The notes: generated by a model not told the origin, from the sequence alone. Positions 19,583 through 29,737 are shown, numbered from the stretch's first letter. The stretch is DNA of 64,000 bases from Bartonella sp. F02 (GCF_026929975.1 NZ_JANHOK010000004.1:1-64000), one strand, 5' to 3'. Made by a program: numbers and translations.

Positions 19583-20419
19583 TTAAAATTTATAAGCTAC
19601 TCCCACGCGAAAATCATTCGTCTTATAAGCAACTTCAACTTTATCATCAGAGAATTTTTTCTTCCCAAAATCTGAGTAACGATATTCCGCCCGCAAAACT
19701 ACATTGTCAGTCATCGCAAAATCTGCGCCAGCACCAACAGTATAACCAACCATAACTTTTTTATCATTTGATGAATCTGTATTACTTATTAGAGGTCCTT
19801 CCTTTTCATTAACCGAAGTTGAAATTATATGCCGAAGCTGCGTATACGCAACTCCACCTGCAAAATAAGGCATAACACGGTCAGTAGCAAACCCTATACG
19901 CAACCGAGTAGCTCCAACCCATTTTTGTTTTAAGGTATGTTTTACAGTTTGTGTATAATACTGTACCTCTTTTTTAGAGAAATCTCCTGCTGTAAGTAAA
20001 GGCTCTGGACCGTGAAATTCACTACAATCATTAATCTTTGTATCTTTACTTCCAGACCACATAAAATCCGTATCAACACCCACAATAAAGCCATCAGCTA
20101 AATCAATATTAGAACCTGCATACCCACCTTTCAAAAAACCTGAAAGTTTAGGATGTAAAATTTCTTTTGAATCATTTTTTTCATATTTTTTTTTACTATT
20201 TTTTTTATTACTCTCAAAATTATTGATGGTGCTTTTACCTGACGAACCTCCAATCTGAGCACCAACATAAAATCCCGTCCAAGAGAACGAAGCAGGTGCT
20301 GCAGCGACTGGAATAGGTTCACGGTGAACCACACTATGAACGACACCATCTGAAGCATGCGCTACAGAAACAAATATAAAAGAAAAAATAGCCCCTAACG
20401 GAAAATATTTTGTATTCAT
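19583..20419 (-). CDS. Hemin-binding/Omp25-like outer-membrane beta-barrel protein
   Basis: 278-residue outer-membrane protein of the Omp25/Omp31 family, called Hbp in Bartonella, where members bind heme and respond to iron and heme supply (established for B. quintana and B. henselae). Residues 1-22 are a signal peptide ending at AHA. The mature start has FSWTGFYVGAQIGG, the typical first strand, and the protein ends FRVGVAYKF with a terminal phenylalanine required for barrel insertion. A very Lys/Asn/Ser/Glu-rich stretch (about residues 67-87) is likely an exposed loop. It has a strong GGGGAGG site and its own terminator. Which Hbp paralogue it is cannot be told. Confidence 0.87.
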   Translation of the reverse strand: MNTKYFPLGAIFSFIFVSVAHASDGVVHSVVHREPIPVAAAPASFSWTGFYVGAQIGGSSGKSTINNFESNKKNSKKKYEKNDSKEILHPKLSGFLKGGYAGSNIDLADGFIVGVDTDFMWSGSKDTKINDCSEFHGPEPLLTAGDFSKKEVQYYTQTVKHTLKQKWVGATRLRIGFATDRVMPYFAGGVAYTQLRHIISTSVNEKEGPLISNTDSSNDKKVMVGYTVGAGADFAMTDNVVLRAEYRYSDFGKKKFSDDKVEVAYKTNDFRVGVAYKF

Positions 20420-21088
20420 AAATTACCTCCCCATTTGATATTTATGATACTATAATATTTCTATAATTGCATATCTAAATTAAAAAATCTGTAACAAAAA
20501 CAACACAGTCAATAAAATAATGTTTCAAATAAGAAAAAACTAAACTTCATCCAACACTTTAACATTTCTTGCAGTAAATATATAAAGAGATTGGGAACAG
20601 TAAGCATTATCTTTTTCAAAGATTAATTTTCATTCATAGCGTACCATTAACTCTGATGATCATTTTCGCGGTTTGTGCTCATTTCAATGCCTAGATCTTT
20701 CATGAAATATTTGGAACATAAACAAACCAAAATTCTTATTTTTTTCAATTTGATAACATTTAACAATTTTTACTTTTTTAATAATAAATTTAATAAAAAT
20801 TCTCACCACTAATAAATGAAGCATATTCTGCAATAACGGCATAAAATATTTTTGAACTATTGAGTTAAATAATATAAATTTTGTATATAATGAAAAATCT
20901 GTTGCAGTTTTTAAACCTAAAGCGGCATTTATTATAGATACCACATAGTGATGATATTATTCATCTTTTTCTTCATTCTTAGAGAAATTACCTACACTAT
21001 GTGATAGCTAAACTTATGAGCAATTAATTTTGGTTCAGACACTAATAATTATGCTTTTTTAATCGTGTAATGAAAATCTCAAATGACT
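20420..21088. other. Intergenic region upstream of the Hbp-like gene
   Basis: About 670 AT-rich bases that must hold the promoter and any iron/heme-responsive operator of the porin gene. A 9-bp inverted repeat CACATAGTG (20942-20950) / CACTATGTG (20995-21003) lies at its far end. An 86-codon frame at 20684-20944 has the composition of random AT-rich DNA and is not called. No gene was recognised. Confidence 0.5.
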
Positions 21089-21361
21089 TCATTTGAAAAA
21101 TGCTCTTCCTTCATTGATTTCTATAGTATCTTCTGATTTTATTACAAAGCGATCTTTATTAGGAAAAGTAATAAAACAACCCTTTATACAAACAGTGATT
21201 GTCTGATTAGCGTTTAATGAAATATTCGAAAGCGTGCTTCCTTCTGCAATAACAAGAGACTGTATTTTTGAATCGTTATTTTTTATTGTTGCTGCAAAAA
21301 CTTTTGTTATACAAATATTTAGCAGCGTAAATACAATCAAAATATAAAGATATTTTATCAT
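21089..21361 (-). CDS. Small exported hypothetical protein
   Basis: 90 residues. A signal peptide covers about the first 23 (ending TKVFA). The mature part is a small beta-rich domain containing SLVIAEGSTLSNISLNANQ and an isolated pair of cysteines (TVCIKGCF). Its ATG overlaps the TGA of the mechanosensitive channel gene (ATGA), so the two are translationally coupled. I do not recognise the family, although similar small periplasmic proteins are seen in other Rhizobiales. A role with the channel is suggested only by the coupling. Confidence 0.72.
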   Translation of the reverse strand: MIKYLYILIVFTLLNICITKVFAATIKNNDSKIQSLVIAEGSTLSNISLNANQTITVCIKGCFITFPNKDRFVIKSEDTIEINEGRAFFK

Positions 21362-23730
21362 TCCAAAATTCCTTCTTTCACAAAACGCTCATAAAGCATA
21401 AAACGAAGCACATTAGTGATCTCAGACGTAGAAGTAATATTGGGCACGTAAATAGATAAAGTAAATGAAAAATGCTTGCTATCAAATGCTGTGAAGTTCA
21501 CTTGTGGTGCAGGATTTTTTAAAACTCCTTCAGGAACAGAAGCGATCTGCAATAAAATTTCAACAACACGTTCTGGAGATATACTCGTTGAAACAGTCAA
21601 AGGAATATCTACTCGCCCCATTTTATTACGACGTGTCCAATTGCTCACATTATTATTAATAAGATTTGAATTAGGGATAACAATTGTCTTACGCTGAAAT
21701 GTCTCAAGCTCTGTAGCCCGTACACTGATACGTTTCACAATACCACTAACTGACCCAGATTCTATATAATCACCCAATTTAAACGGCCGCCCAATCAAAA
21801 TAATAAGTCCAGATACAAAATTCTGAACAATATTCTGTAAGCCAAAACCTATACCAAGAGAAAGGCCTCCTGCAATAAGTGCAAAACCTTTAAGATCAAA
21901 ACCCGCTATTGATATTCCTATCAAAGATGATACAGCAATGCCTCCATAATTGATAACTGTTTTGATAGAGTTTCGCACACCAGAATCGAATCCTCCATTG
22001 ACCATCACCGAGCTATCTAGCCAACGAACAAAAAAACGGATAAAAAACAGTGCTATAAAAAAAACAATTATTCCAATAATAATGGAGATCAAAGAAATAG
22101 ACATCTGTCCAATTTGAAAACCTGTCATCAATTGCCAAAGTGCAACCATCACATCAGAATACGAAAACCCAAATTGCGTAATAATTGGCATTGCACATAA
22201 TGTAATAACAACAAAATTGAGAAGGATACCACACACAATTCCTAATTGATTCATGGTTTTTTCTTCTAAATGAAACCATCTCATTAGAACACGACCAATA
22301 CTCGTTTTCATAAATACACCTTCAGATGCAATAGCACGAGCACTTTGTATCCCTAAATACATCAAAACCAAAAACGCACCACTCACTATAATCAGCTGCA
22401 TAATAAAACGCGCTAAACCAACATAGCCTAAGAAATCCGTTCCAAGCAGCAATAGCCCAAACCCAATAAGGGGAATACGTATATAAAATGGCCAAGGGAA
22501 CGATTTTTCTATTTCATTTTGAAAATGCGCACGCCTAAATCGTAAAGGCATAAATGAAATGATTAATAAAAGAATTCCTACAAGGAAAACAGCAATAAAA
22601 CTTTTTGCAATGGTTAGAGTAAGAGACGCTAAAACAGCTTGATAAACACTATCAAAAATAGCATCAAATGCTAGAATACTTGCTAACAACGTTAAAAAAA
22701 TTATGAGCTGATAAGCTGTCAAGGGCGCAATATTAACAAGACGCATATGCGTCCTCTTAGGTGATAAAAGTACAACCAATATACGGCTTACTAAAAATAC
22801 AAAAACGATTTGACGTCCAATTGTATAAAATACCTCTGAAAGTTTCTCTAACTTTAAATCAAAATTGCTCAACAAAAAAAACGTGAAATAAACACAAAAA
22901 ACACAAACAAGAGCAGGGAACAAAATTGAAATAAATGCGACCAACAAGCGTTGCAAATAAGGAACTTCATCATCATTTTTTACAATACGGATATACACAT
23001 GTTGAATAGCTTTGTGTGAAAAATAAGAGAGACCTAAAGCAGAAAAAAGTGGAATAAAAAAAGCAAGAAATAATTGCAATGGTTTGAAATAACTTACAAT
23101 TTTCCACCAAGAGTCAAATAATGAAACAAAATCTATTGAAGCTTCTTTAATTTTCTCGATAATATTTTTTATCATTGGAATTGAAAGTTCCAATCTATGT
23201 GTAAGTGTACGTGTAAAAAGTTCTCTAGACTGGGAAATAGCTCGCTCTACCATTTTATTGGTAGCTAAGAATATTTCTTCAAATTGACGTACGATATGAT
23301 TAATCTTAACTTTTTGTTCTAACAGATTATCACGTTCTTGATTCTTGCTTTCTAAATCTTCTTTATTATTGCTTATCCCATCCAATTGGTTAAGCAGTAT
23401 ATTGATCTCATTAAGAGGATCTCTCAAAACAAATGCTGATTCTAAAGCGCGTTTATTAATATTCTGCGCTTGCAAACGTCGTTCTATTAAAATGCGTTCA
23501 TCTTCTGTTTCTTGTTCAAAATTTTGTTGTAAAGCTTTGACATCATTTTTAAGCTTTTCAATAATTAATTGCTGTTGCTGAATAATGTCTACGATTGAAT
23601 GTGCAGTTTCTGATTGCTCAACCACCGCGGGCTCTGATGCAAGAACTATCCCTGCAAAAGAACTGAAAACATTGCCAACTATACAACTCAAGAAAAAAAT
23701 CTGTATTGTTTTTTTTAAAAATGAATTCAT
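21358..23730 (-). CDS. Large MscS-family mechanosensitive ion channel (MscK/YbdG-like)
   Basis: Inner-membrane channel that opens under membrane tension to release osmolytes. The ATG at 23730 was chosen over an in-frame TTG ten codons upstream because AAGTAAAG precedes it. About 790 residues: a signal-like N-terminus, a periplasmic region with heptad-rich coiled coil (roughly residues 45-170), many membrane helices, then the MscS pore helix and core with GGLSLGIGFGLQNIVQNFVSG and GRPFKLGDYIESG near the C-terminus. Length and layout match MscK-type proteins rather than small MscS. It overlaps the small exported gene downstream by four bases. Confidence 0.9.
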   Translation of the reverse strand: MNSFLKKTIQIFFLSCIVGNVFSSFAGIVLASEPAVVEQSETAHSIVDIIQQQQLIIEKLKNDVKALQQNFEQETEDERILIERRLQAQNINKRALESAFVLRDPLNEINILLNQLDGISNNKEDLESKNQERDNLLEQKVKINHIVRQFEEIFLATNKMVERAISQSRELFTRTLTHRLELSIPMIKNIIEKIKEASIDFVSLFDSWWKIVSYFKPLQLFLAFFIPLFSALGLSYFSHKAIQHVYIRIVKNDDEVPYLQRLLVAFISILFPALVCVFCVYFTFFLLSNFDLKLEKLSEVFYTIGRQIVFVFLVSRILVVLLSPKRTHMRLVNIAPLTAYQLIIFLTLLASILAFDAIFDSVYQAVLASLTLTIAKSFIAVFLVGILLLIISFMPLRFRRAHFQNEIEKSFPWPFYIRIPLIGFGLLLLGTDFLGYVGLARFIMQLIIVSGAFLVLMYLGIQSARAIASEGVFMKTSIGRVLMRWFHLEEKTMNQLGIVCGILLNFVVITLCAMPIITQFGFSYSDVMVALWQLMTGFQIGQMSISLISIIIGIIVFFIALFFIRFFVRWLDSSVMVNGGFDSGVRNSIKTVINYGGIAVSSLIGISIAGFDLKGFALIAGGLSLGIGFGLQNIVQNFVSGLIILIGRPFKLGDYIESGSVSGIVKRISVRATELETFQRKTIVIPNSNLINNNVSNWTRRNKMGRVDIPLTVSTSISPERVVEILLQIASVPEGVLKNPAPQVNFTAFDSKHFSFTLSIYVPNITSTSEITNVLRFMLYERFVKEGILE

Positions 23731-24358
23731 AGCTTTACTTAAAAGAAAATGAGTGCTCAAAATATCTTGTTTTAAATATGGCGGAAGAAAAATGTTTCCA
23801 ACTTTTTATAGAATTTAACTATAAAAGCTTTTTCTCATCTCATAATACTGATAAAGAAAAGAATGAAGTAATTTAAAGATTCATAAATTTAAAGAAAGTG
23901 CACCAATATGTTTTTTTTGCATTTACATTGCAAAAAAGAAAGTTTTCTTTCTTTGACGACTTGGCTTTTTTTATCTAGTTTTAGCATGTGGTTAACGAAT
24001 GAATTAAGTGTGTGTACTCACTTAATTGATCAACAACATGCTATAAACACACTTAACATCAATACGCTTCATTCCAAAAATAAATATAATGGATTAAATA
24101 TTGCAACGTTTGCAAACAAACAATTTATAACACTTCATAAAACTTTGATCCCACTTTTTACCATTTTTGAAAATATATTCCTATTAAATGTATTTTCAAA
24201 TCTCACTATAATTACCGATAAACAATCTCATCAGTTTCATACACAATATTTTTCATATCAACGCGCTCCTCCTTTTACTTGATCTGAAAAAGTATTGTTC
24301 TATTTTATTTTTGCTCTCGACCAAAACAACCGTTAAATAATTATCACCGGAATTTATT
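23731..24358. other. Region between the MscS-family gene and secDF
   Basis: About 630 bases between divergent genes. Besides promoter DNA it holds one 124-codon frame on the plus strand, listed separately with low confidence. Confidence 0.5.
23908..24282 (+). CDS. Possible exported hypothetical protein
   Basis: 124 codons with no recognisable domain. The N-terminus is basic then hydrophobic (FLSLTTWLFLSSFSMWL), like a signal sequence; the rest is rich in Asn, His, Thr and Phe and ends YQRAPPFT. The ribosome site is weak. It ends about 75 bases before secDF on the same strand. Frame length is longer than most chance frames in this AT-rich DNA, but composition is not clearly coding. It may be lineage-specific or a decayed gene. 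Confidence 0.35.
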   Translation: MFFLHLHCKKESFLSLTTWLFLSSFSMWLTNELSVCTHLIDQQHAINTLNINTLHSKNKYNGLNIATFANKQFITLHKTLIPLFTIFENIFLLNVFSNLTIITDKQSHQFHTQYFSYQRAPPFT

Positions 24359-26902
24359 ATGCGTACACCTGTCTGGTTAACTATTTTTTATTGTCTTATT
24401 CTTTTAGGTAGCGTTTACATTGCCTTACCAAACCTATTCTCACAAGAACAAATCGAAAATTCAAAATTCCTACCAAATACTCACGTAACGCTTGGACTAG
24501 ATCTTCAAGGAGGATCTTCTCTTTTGTTAGAAGTAGATACTAAAACATTAAAACGCGATCAATTACACACAATTTTAGATGAAGTGCGTAAAAAACTACG
24601 TGAAAATAAAATCAAACCATCAAACATCCGCACTATCGAAGATAGTGTGATGATCATTCTTTCCGATCCCACACAAAATAAACAAGCCATTACTGCTTTA
24701 GAAACATTGATTACACCAATACAAAGTAGTTTTGGTACAATATCTAATGATCTTAGTATCAGCGTTCAAGATGAAGTTATCCACGTTACATTGACGGAAG
24801 CAAATATTAAAAATCGTATCAACTACGCTGTAGAACAAAGCTTAGAAATTATTCGTCGACGAATTGACCAAATTGGTGTGAGTGAGCCTGCTATTCAAAA
24901 AATAGGAACTGATCGTATTATGGTTCAGTTACCTGGATTACAAGATCCAAAGCAGTTACGTGATCTTTTAGGAACGACAGCAAAAATGTCTTTTCATCTT
25001 GTTCCCTTCAATGTTGATATCAATAATCCTCCTCCAGGTATTTCAGTTCTTCCAGGATATAACAATGAAAAACAACTCTATGCTATCTATGATCAAATTG
25101 CTTTAGATGGAAACGTTCTTAATGATGCACGAGCAGGATTTGATCCGCAAATACCAGGACGTTCTATTATTTCATTTACAATGAATTCTATTGGATCAAA
25201 AATATTCGCAGAAATAACCCGTAAAAATATCAATCATCCTTTTGCAATTGTTCTTGATAACAAAGTCTTAACAGCTCCTATTATTAATGGTGTTATTCCT
25301 AACGGACAAGGTCAAATAACCGGAGACTTTACTCCCAAAGAAGCATCAACGCTTGCGGCATTACTTCGAGCTGGATCCCTCCCCGCACCTTTAACTGTTA
25401 TTGAAGAAAGAACTGTAGGACCAAACCTTGGTGCAGATGCTATTAAAATGGGGCTCTATACGGGTATTATAGGCTTTGCTCTTGTTGCAATGTTCATTCT
25501 TCTTCTCTATGGGGTTTGGGGTATTATTGCCAATATAGCACTAGCTCTTCATACTATTTTGACCTTTGCTGCACTGAGTCTTCTCGGAGCGACACTCACA
25601 CTACCTGGAATTGCCGGTATTATTTTAGGTATTGGTATTGCTGTTGATGCTAATATTTTAATTAATGAACGAATCCGTGAAGAAAGCCGAAAAGGCGTTA
25701 GTGCTTTTGCTGCTTTAGATCGAGGCTTTCAACAAGCGTTTGCAACAATTGTTGATGCTAATGTTACTGCTATCATCGCGACTATTTTACTTTTTTGGTT
25801 TGGCACTGGTCCTGTTCGCGGTTTTGCTGTCACAATGTCACTCGGCATCATTATTTCTATGTTTACCAATATCACCATAGTACGCATCATGATGATTTGG
25901 GTTGTCCGTAAATGGAAAATAAAAACTCTTAATATTCAATCTTTGTTCAGCGTTATTTCTCAAAATACAACTTTTCATTTTATGAACGCTCGTTTTATTG
26001 GTATTGGCGTTTCAATTATCTTATCTCTTGCATCAATTTTTCTATTTTTTAAACCTGGTTTAAATTATGGAATTGATTTTGTCGGTGGAAGTCAAATAAG
26101 TATTACAACAAAAAAAACTGAAAATTTAGCAACTTTACGTTCAAAACTTTCCACTTTGGATATTGGTGAAATTACACTACAAAATATTGACAATGAAAAT
26201 ACAATTCTCATTCGTATACAACAACAAAGTGGTGGTGAAATACAACAAACTATTGCTATCGATAAAGTTAAAGTGGCTGTACAAAGTATTTACGAAGATG
26301 TCGTCTTCGATCAAATAGAAGTTGTTGGCCCTAAAATTTCAGGTGAACTTGCTACAGCAGGTTTCATTGCCGTTATTTTAGCAGCTATCTCTATGTCACT
26401 TTACATTTGGTGGCGATTTGAATGGTTTTTTGCCGTTGGAGCAATTGTTACACTCATTCTTGATACGACAAAAATGGTTGGTCTTTTTGCTTTATTTCAG
26501 TTTGACTTCAATTTAACGGCCATTGCAGCACTGTTAACCATTGTTGGTTATTCCATCAATGATAAAGTTGTTGTTTATGATCGAATGCGTGAAAATATGC
26601 GTCTTTATAAAAAGATGCCACTGCGCGAATTGATTGATTTATCAATTAATCAGGTTCTTGTACGCTGTCTTTTTACATCGACTACAACAGTGTTAGCAAT
26701 GTTGCCCATGGCACTATGGGGCGGAAGTGCTGTTCATAATTTCGCACTTCCTATGGTGATTGGAATTATTATCGCGACATCATCTTCGATTTTCATTGCA
26801 GCTCCTATTTTATTATTATTAGGAGATTGGTGGAATAAGCGGAATGATGCAAATGTAAAAACTGTAAAACCGCACAAAAGTACGGCTAAAACAAAAATAT
26901 AA
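24359..26902 (+). CDS. secDF: Fused protein translocase subunit SecDF
   Basis: Proton-driven accessory subunit of the Sec translocon that pulls substrates across the inner membrane. SecD and SecF, separate in E. coli, are joined in one 847-residue chain. The SecD half has GLDLQGGSSLLLEV (about residues 42-55), a periplasmic domain and membrane block with IAVDANILINERIREE. The SecF half starts near residue 540 and shows YGIDFVGGSQI and VGYSINDKVVVYDRMRENMR. Fusion is known in Rhizobiales and Bacillus. The gene has its own terminator-like hairpin behind it. Confidence 0.97.
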   Translation: MRTPVWLTIFYCLILLGSVYIALPNLFSQEQIENSKFLPNTHVTLGLDLQGGSSLLLEVDTKTLKRDQLHTILDEVRKKLRENKIKPSNIRTIEDSVMIILSDPTQNKQAITALETLITPIQSSFGTISNDLSISVQDEVIHVTLTEANIKNRINYAVEQSLEIIRRRIDQIGVSEPAIQKIGTDRIMVQLPGLQDPKQLRDLLGTTAKMSFHLVPFNVDINNPPPGISVLPGYNNEKQLYAIYDQIALDGNVLNDARAGFDPQIPGRSIISFTMNSIGSKIFAEITRKNINHPFAIVLDNKVLTAPIINGVIPNGQGQITGDFTPKEASTLAALLRAGSLPAPLTVIEERTVGPNLGADAIKMGLYTGIIGFALVAMFILLLYGVWGIIANIALALHTILTFAALSLLGATLTLPGIAGIILGIGIAVDANILINERIREESRKGVSAFAALDRGFQQAFATIVDANVTAIIATILLFWFGTGPVRGFAVTMSLGIIISMFTNITIVRIMMIWVVRKWKIKTLNIQSLFSVISQNTTFHFMNARFIGIGVSIILSLASIFLFFKPGLNYGIDFVGGSQISITTKKTENLATLRSKLSTLDIGEITLQNIDNENTILIRIQQQSGGEIQQTIAIDKVKVAVQSIYEDVVFDQIEVVGPKISGELATAGFIAVILAAISMSLYIWWRFEWFFAVGAIVTLILDTTKMVGLFALFQFDFNLTAIAALLTIVGYSINDKVVVYDRMRENMRLYKKMPLRELIDLSINQVLVRCLFTSTTTVLAMLPMALWGGSAVHNFALPMVIGIIIATSSSIFIAAPILLLLGDWWNKRNDANVKTVKPHKSTAKTKI

Positions 26903-26905
26903 TTT

Positions 26906-26948
26906 GAAAAGTAGCAGATCAATTCACAAGATGTGCTACTTTTCTCAC
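26906..26948 (+). terminator. Hairpin terminator after secDF
   Basis: Perfect 11-bp stem GAAAAGTAGCA (26906-26916) / TGCTACTTTTC (26934-26944), four bases after the secDF stop. The T-run is part of the stem, so termination may be moderate. Confidence 0.7.
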
Positions 26949-27001
26949 TGATAAAAACGAAAATTATTTTAAATCATCTATTACAAAAACTATAAACAAC
27001 T

Positions 27002-28735
27002 ATGCTTCATGATACACCACTTATTACAACGATTGTTGCAGGCTTATGTCTAGCGTTTGTTTTTGGAATGATTGCTAATCGTCTCAGAATTCCACCTTTG
27101 GTGGGATATCTTTTAGCAGGAGTTATTGTAGGACCGAATACAGGTGGATTTAGAGTTGATTCTGTCCTTATTAAACAACTTGCTGAAATTGGTGTTATTT
27201 TGCTGATGTTTGGTGTAGGTTTGCATTTTTCATTAAAAGATCTTTTATCAGTTAAAACGATTGCTATTCCTGCAGCTATTGCACAAATGGTCTTTGCTAC
27301 TTCTATGGGGCTATTTCTTGGTTGGATCATGCAATGGAATTTTAGTACGAGTTTAATATTTGGTTTAGCCTTATCAACAGCAAGTACAGTAATTCTATTA
27401 CGTACTCTACAAGAACAACGACTGATTGAAACAGAAATAGGACGCATTGCTATCGGCTGGCTTATCATTGAAGACTTAGCCATGATCCTTATACTTGTTC
27501 TCATGCCTGCATTGGCTAGTATCTTAAATAATACAACAAATACATCGACAGATCATTTTATTCGATGGTTGAGTTTCAATATTTGGGATATAATTGGCTT
27601 TACCATTTTTAAAGTCATCGTATTTATTACTCTCATGCTCATCATTGGACGACGTATTATTCCATGGTTACTCGAAATTAGTGCTCAATCGGGATCTCGC
27701 GAATTATTTCGTCTTAGTGTCTTTGCTACTGCACTAGGAGTAGCGTTTGGAGCTGCTCATTTATTTGGAGTTTCACTGTCTCTTGGCGCTTTTTTTGCAG
27801 GTATGGTTATGAGTGAATCAGAATTAAGTCATCGTGCAGCCGAAGAATCTCTTCCCTTACGAGATGCGTTTTCTGTCCTCTTTTTTGTTTCTGTAGGAAT
27901 GCTATTTGATCCAATAAAAATTATAACTGACTTTTCTCCTCTTCTAGCAACCCTATCCATTATTATACTTGGAAAATCTGTTATTGCTTTTTTTATTATT
28001 AAAGCTTTTCGTTATTCTAACGGAACAGCTTTTACTATTTCAGCAAGTCTTGCACAAATCGGGGAATTTTCCTTTATCTTAGCGGGATTAGGTTCAAATT
28101 TTAGACTCTTAAATGATGATGCGCGCGATTTAATACTTGGAGGTGCTATTCTTTCTATATTACTTAACCCTCTTGTTTTTCTCATTATTGATAGAATTAA
28201 AAAACGTCTAGAAAATTATTCAGAAAACACACAAAATACAAAAACAATTACTCACATTGATTCTATAAATCTTGACGATAAACTTTTATCTGTTACATCA
28301 AAAATTGATCACGTTGTTATTATTGGTTTTAGTCGTATTGGTAAACGTATTGCTCTCTCTTTAATGAGAGAAAACATTTCCGTCTTAGTTGTAGAAGAAT
28401 CAAGACGTCTCGCTGATACCGCGATTGCAAGCGGAATTGAAACAGTTTGTGGCAATATTATTAAAGAAGAAATTATTAATGCTGCAAATATTAAAAATGC
28501 TTGCAAAATTATTATTGCAACCCAGAGTCCTATTGAAGTAGGACAATACATAGCAAATATACGAAACATTAGAAAAGATATTCAGATAATAACCTACGCC
28601 TTATCTGATTCAGAAATATCCTATCTTATTGATTTAGGTGCAAATATTGTAGTAATTGAAGATGAAGAAATTGCTAAAGGTATTATTGAGCATATAACAG
28701 GACAACGATCTGAAACTAATAATCATAAATTATAG
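27002..28735 (+). CDS. CPA2-family K+/H+ (cation:proton) antiporter with RCK/TrkA-N domain, YbaL/KefB-like
   Basis: 577-residue inner-membrane antiporter. About twelve hydrophobic segments fill residues 5-390, including GYLLAGVIVGPNTGG and the core GLALSTASTVILL region of the monovalent cation:proton antiporter-2 family. A cytoplasmic Rossmann domain starts near residue 435 with VVIIGFSRIGKRIALSL, the nucleotide-binding GxxxxG loop of TrkA-N/RCK. The layout matches YbaL and KefB/C; no glutathione-linked KefF/G partner gene is adjacent. The next gene starts 16 bases later and is probably cotranscribed. Confidence 0.9.
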   Translation: MLHDTPLITTIVAGLCLAFVFGMIANRLRIPPLVGYLLAGVIVGPNTGGFRVDSVLIKQLAEIGVILLMFGVGLHFSLKDLLSVKTIAIPAAIAQMVFATSMGLFLGWIMQWNFSTSLIFGLALSTASTVILLRTLQEQRLIETEIGRIAIGWLIIEDLAMILILVLMPALASILNNTTNTSTDHFIRWLSFNIWDIIGFTIFKVIVFITLMLIIGRRIIPWLLEISAQSGSRELFRLSVFATALGVAFGAAHLFGVSLSLGAFFAGMVMSESELSHRAAEESLPLRDAFSVLFFVSVGMLFDPIKIITDFSPLLATLSIIILGKSVIAFFIIKAFRYSNGTAFTISASLAQIGEFSFILAGLGSNFRLLNDDARDLILGGAILSILLNPLVFLIIDRIKKRLENYSENTQNTKTITHIDSINLDDKLLSVTSKIDHVVIIGFSRIGKRIALSLMRENISVLVVEESRRLADTAIASGIETVCGNIIKEEIINAANIKNACKIIIATQSPIEVGQYIANIRNIRKDIQIITYALSDSEISYLIDLGANIVVIEDEEIAKGIIEHITGQRSETNNHKL

Positions 28736-28750
28736 GGACAGAAAATACAA

Positions 28751-29737
28751 ATGAGCAAAATAAGTGGATATAAGAGTATAAAATTCAAAAATTTTATATG
28801 GCCGTTAATTGGTATCATAGCGATGATTATATCAATACGTGTTCTCTATATAAAATTGTCTGCTATTTCTTTTAATGATGTCCTGAATCGTTTAAATGAC
28901 TTAAATATATATAATTGGTTATTCGCTTGTTTTTGTTCACTGATTGCTTACGCTTCTCTTGCGGGATATGATCGAATTGCTTTGCAGCATCTTGGGCGCA
29001 AAATTTCTTGGATATTTATTACCATATGTTCATTTACTACTTATGCGCTTTCGCATAATATTGGCGCTTCTGTTTTTTCTGGTGCTGTAGTGCGCTATCG
29101 CGCTTATAAAGTAAAAGGATTAAGTGGGTCAGAAATCGCTATATTAGTAGGTTTTTGCTCTTTTACTTTTGCGATTGGTATTGTTTTACTTTCTGGTATT
29201 GTTCTCATTGCACAACCCCAAATTATTACTCTTGTTTATTCTGATCTTCCCATATGGTTGGGAAGAATAATTGGTGTAGTTTTACTTACTTGCATAGCTC
29301 TTTACATTTTTGGAAGTTGGCTTCAATTAAAACCGATATCTATAGGGAAAAAATTTAAACTCTCTTATCCGAAATTGAAAATTGTAATCCAACAACTTAT
29401 AATTAGCCCATTAGAGATTTTAGGTGCAGCGGGAATTATATACGCAGTACTTCCTCATGGTAATGACATCTATTTTATTTCTGTGCTTGGCGTTTTTCTT
29501 GCATCTTTTAGCATAACTCTTCTTTCAAACGCTCCTGCAGGAGGTGTAGGAGTTCTTGAAGCTTTATTCATAACAGGGATGCCTACTATAGATCCAGCTG
29601 ACGTTATTGCCGCACTTATTGTATTTAGAATGCTTTATTTGATCATCCCATTTATCCTATCATTATTTTTTGTAGCAATTTTCGAAATTCAACAATACAG
29701 AAAAGGACAAAACAAAAATCATGTGAATCAAAAATAG
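28751..29737 (+). CDS. YbhN/UPF0104-like integral membrane protein (LPG-synthase flippase-type)
   Basis: 328 residues with about eight membrane helices and no soluble catalytic domain. The segment TYALSHNIGASVFSGAVVRYRAY and the later SNAPAGGVGVLEALF are signatures of the UPF0104/COG0392 family, which is related to the membrane half of lysylphosphatidylglycerol synthase. The family is thought to move lipids or to accompany them, but the E. coli YbhN role is not settled. It lies 16 bases after the antiporter gene. No MprF-like transferase domain is present. Confidence 0.82.
   Translation: MSKISGYKSIKFKNFIWPLIGIIAMIISIRVLYIKLSAISFNDVLNRLNDLNIYNWLFACFCSLIAYASLAGYDRIALQHLGRKISWIFITICSFTTYALSHNIGASVFSGAVVRYRAYKVKGLSGSEIAILVGFCSFTFAIGIVLLSGIVLIAQPQIITLVYSDLPIWLGRIIGVVLLTCIALYIFGSWLQLKPISIGKKFKLSYPKLKIVIQQLIISPLEILGAAGIIYAVLPHGNDIYFISVLGVFLASFSITLLSNAPAGGVGVLEALFITGMPTIDPADVIAALIVFRMLYLIIPFILSLFFVAIFEIQQYRKGQNKNHVNQK

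Noticed and set aside
20684-20944. 86-codon frame on the minus strand upstream of the Hbp-like gene
   Set aside because: Composition is Ile/Lys/Phe-rich as expected for random AT-rich DNA, with no ribosome site or motif. A second frame nearby (about 20644-20700) ends MKDLGIEMSTNREN, vaguely like a DUF1127 tail, but is too short to call.
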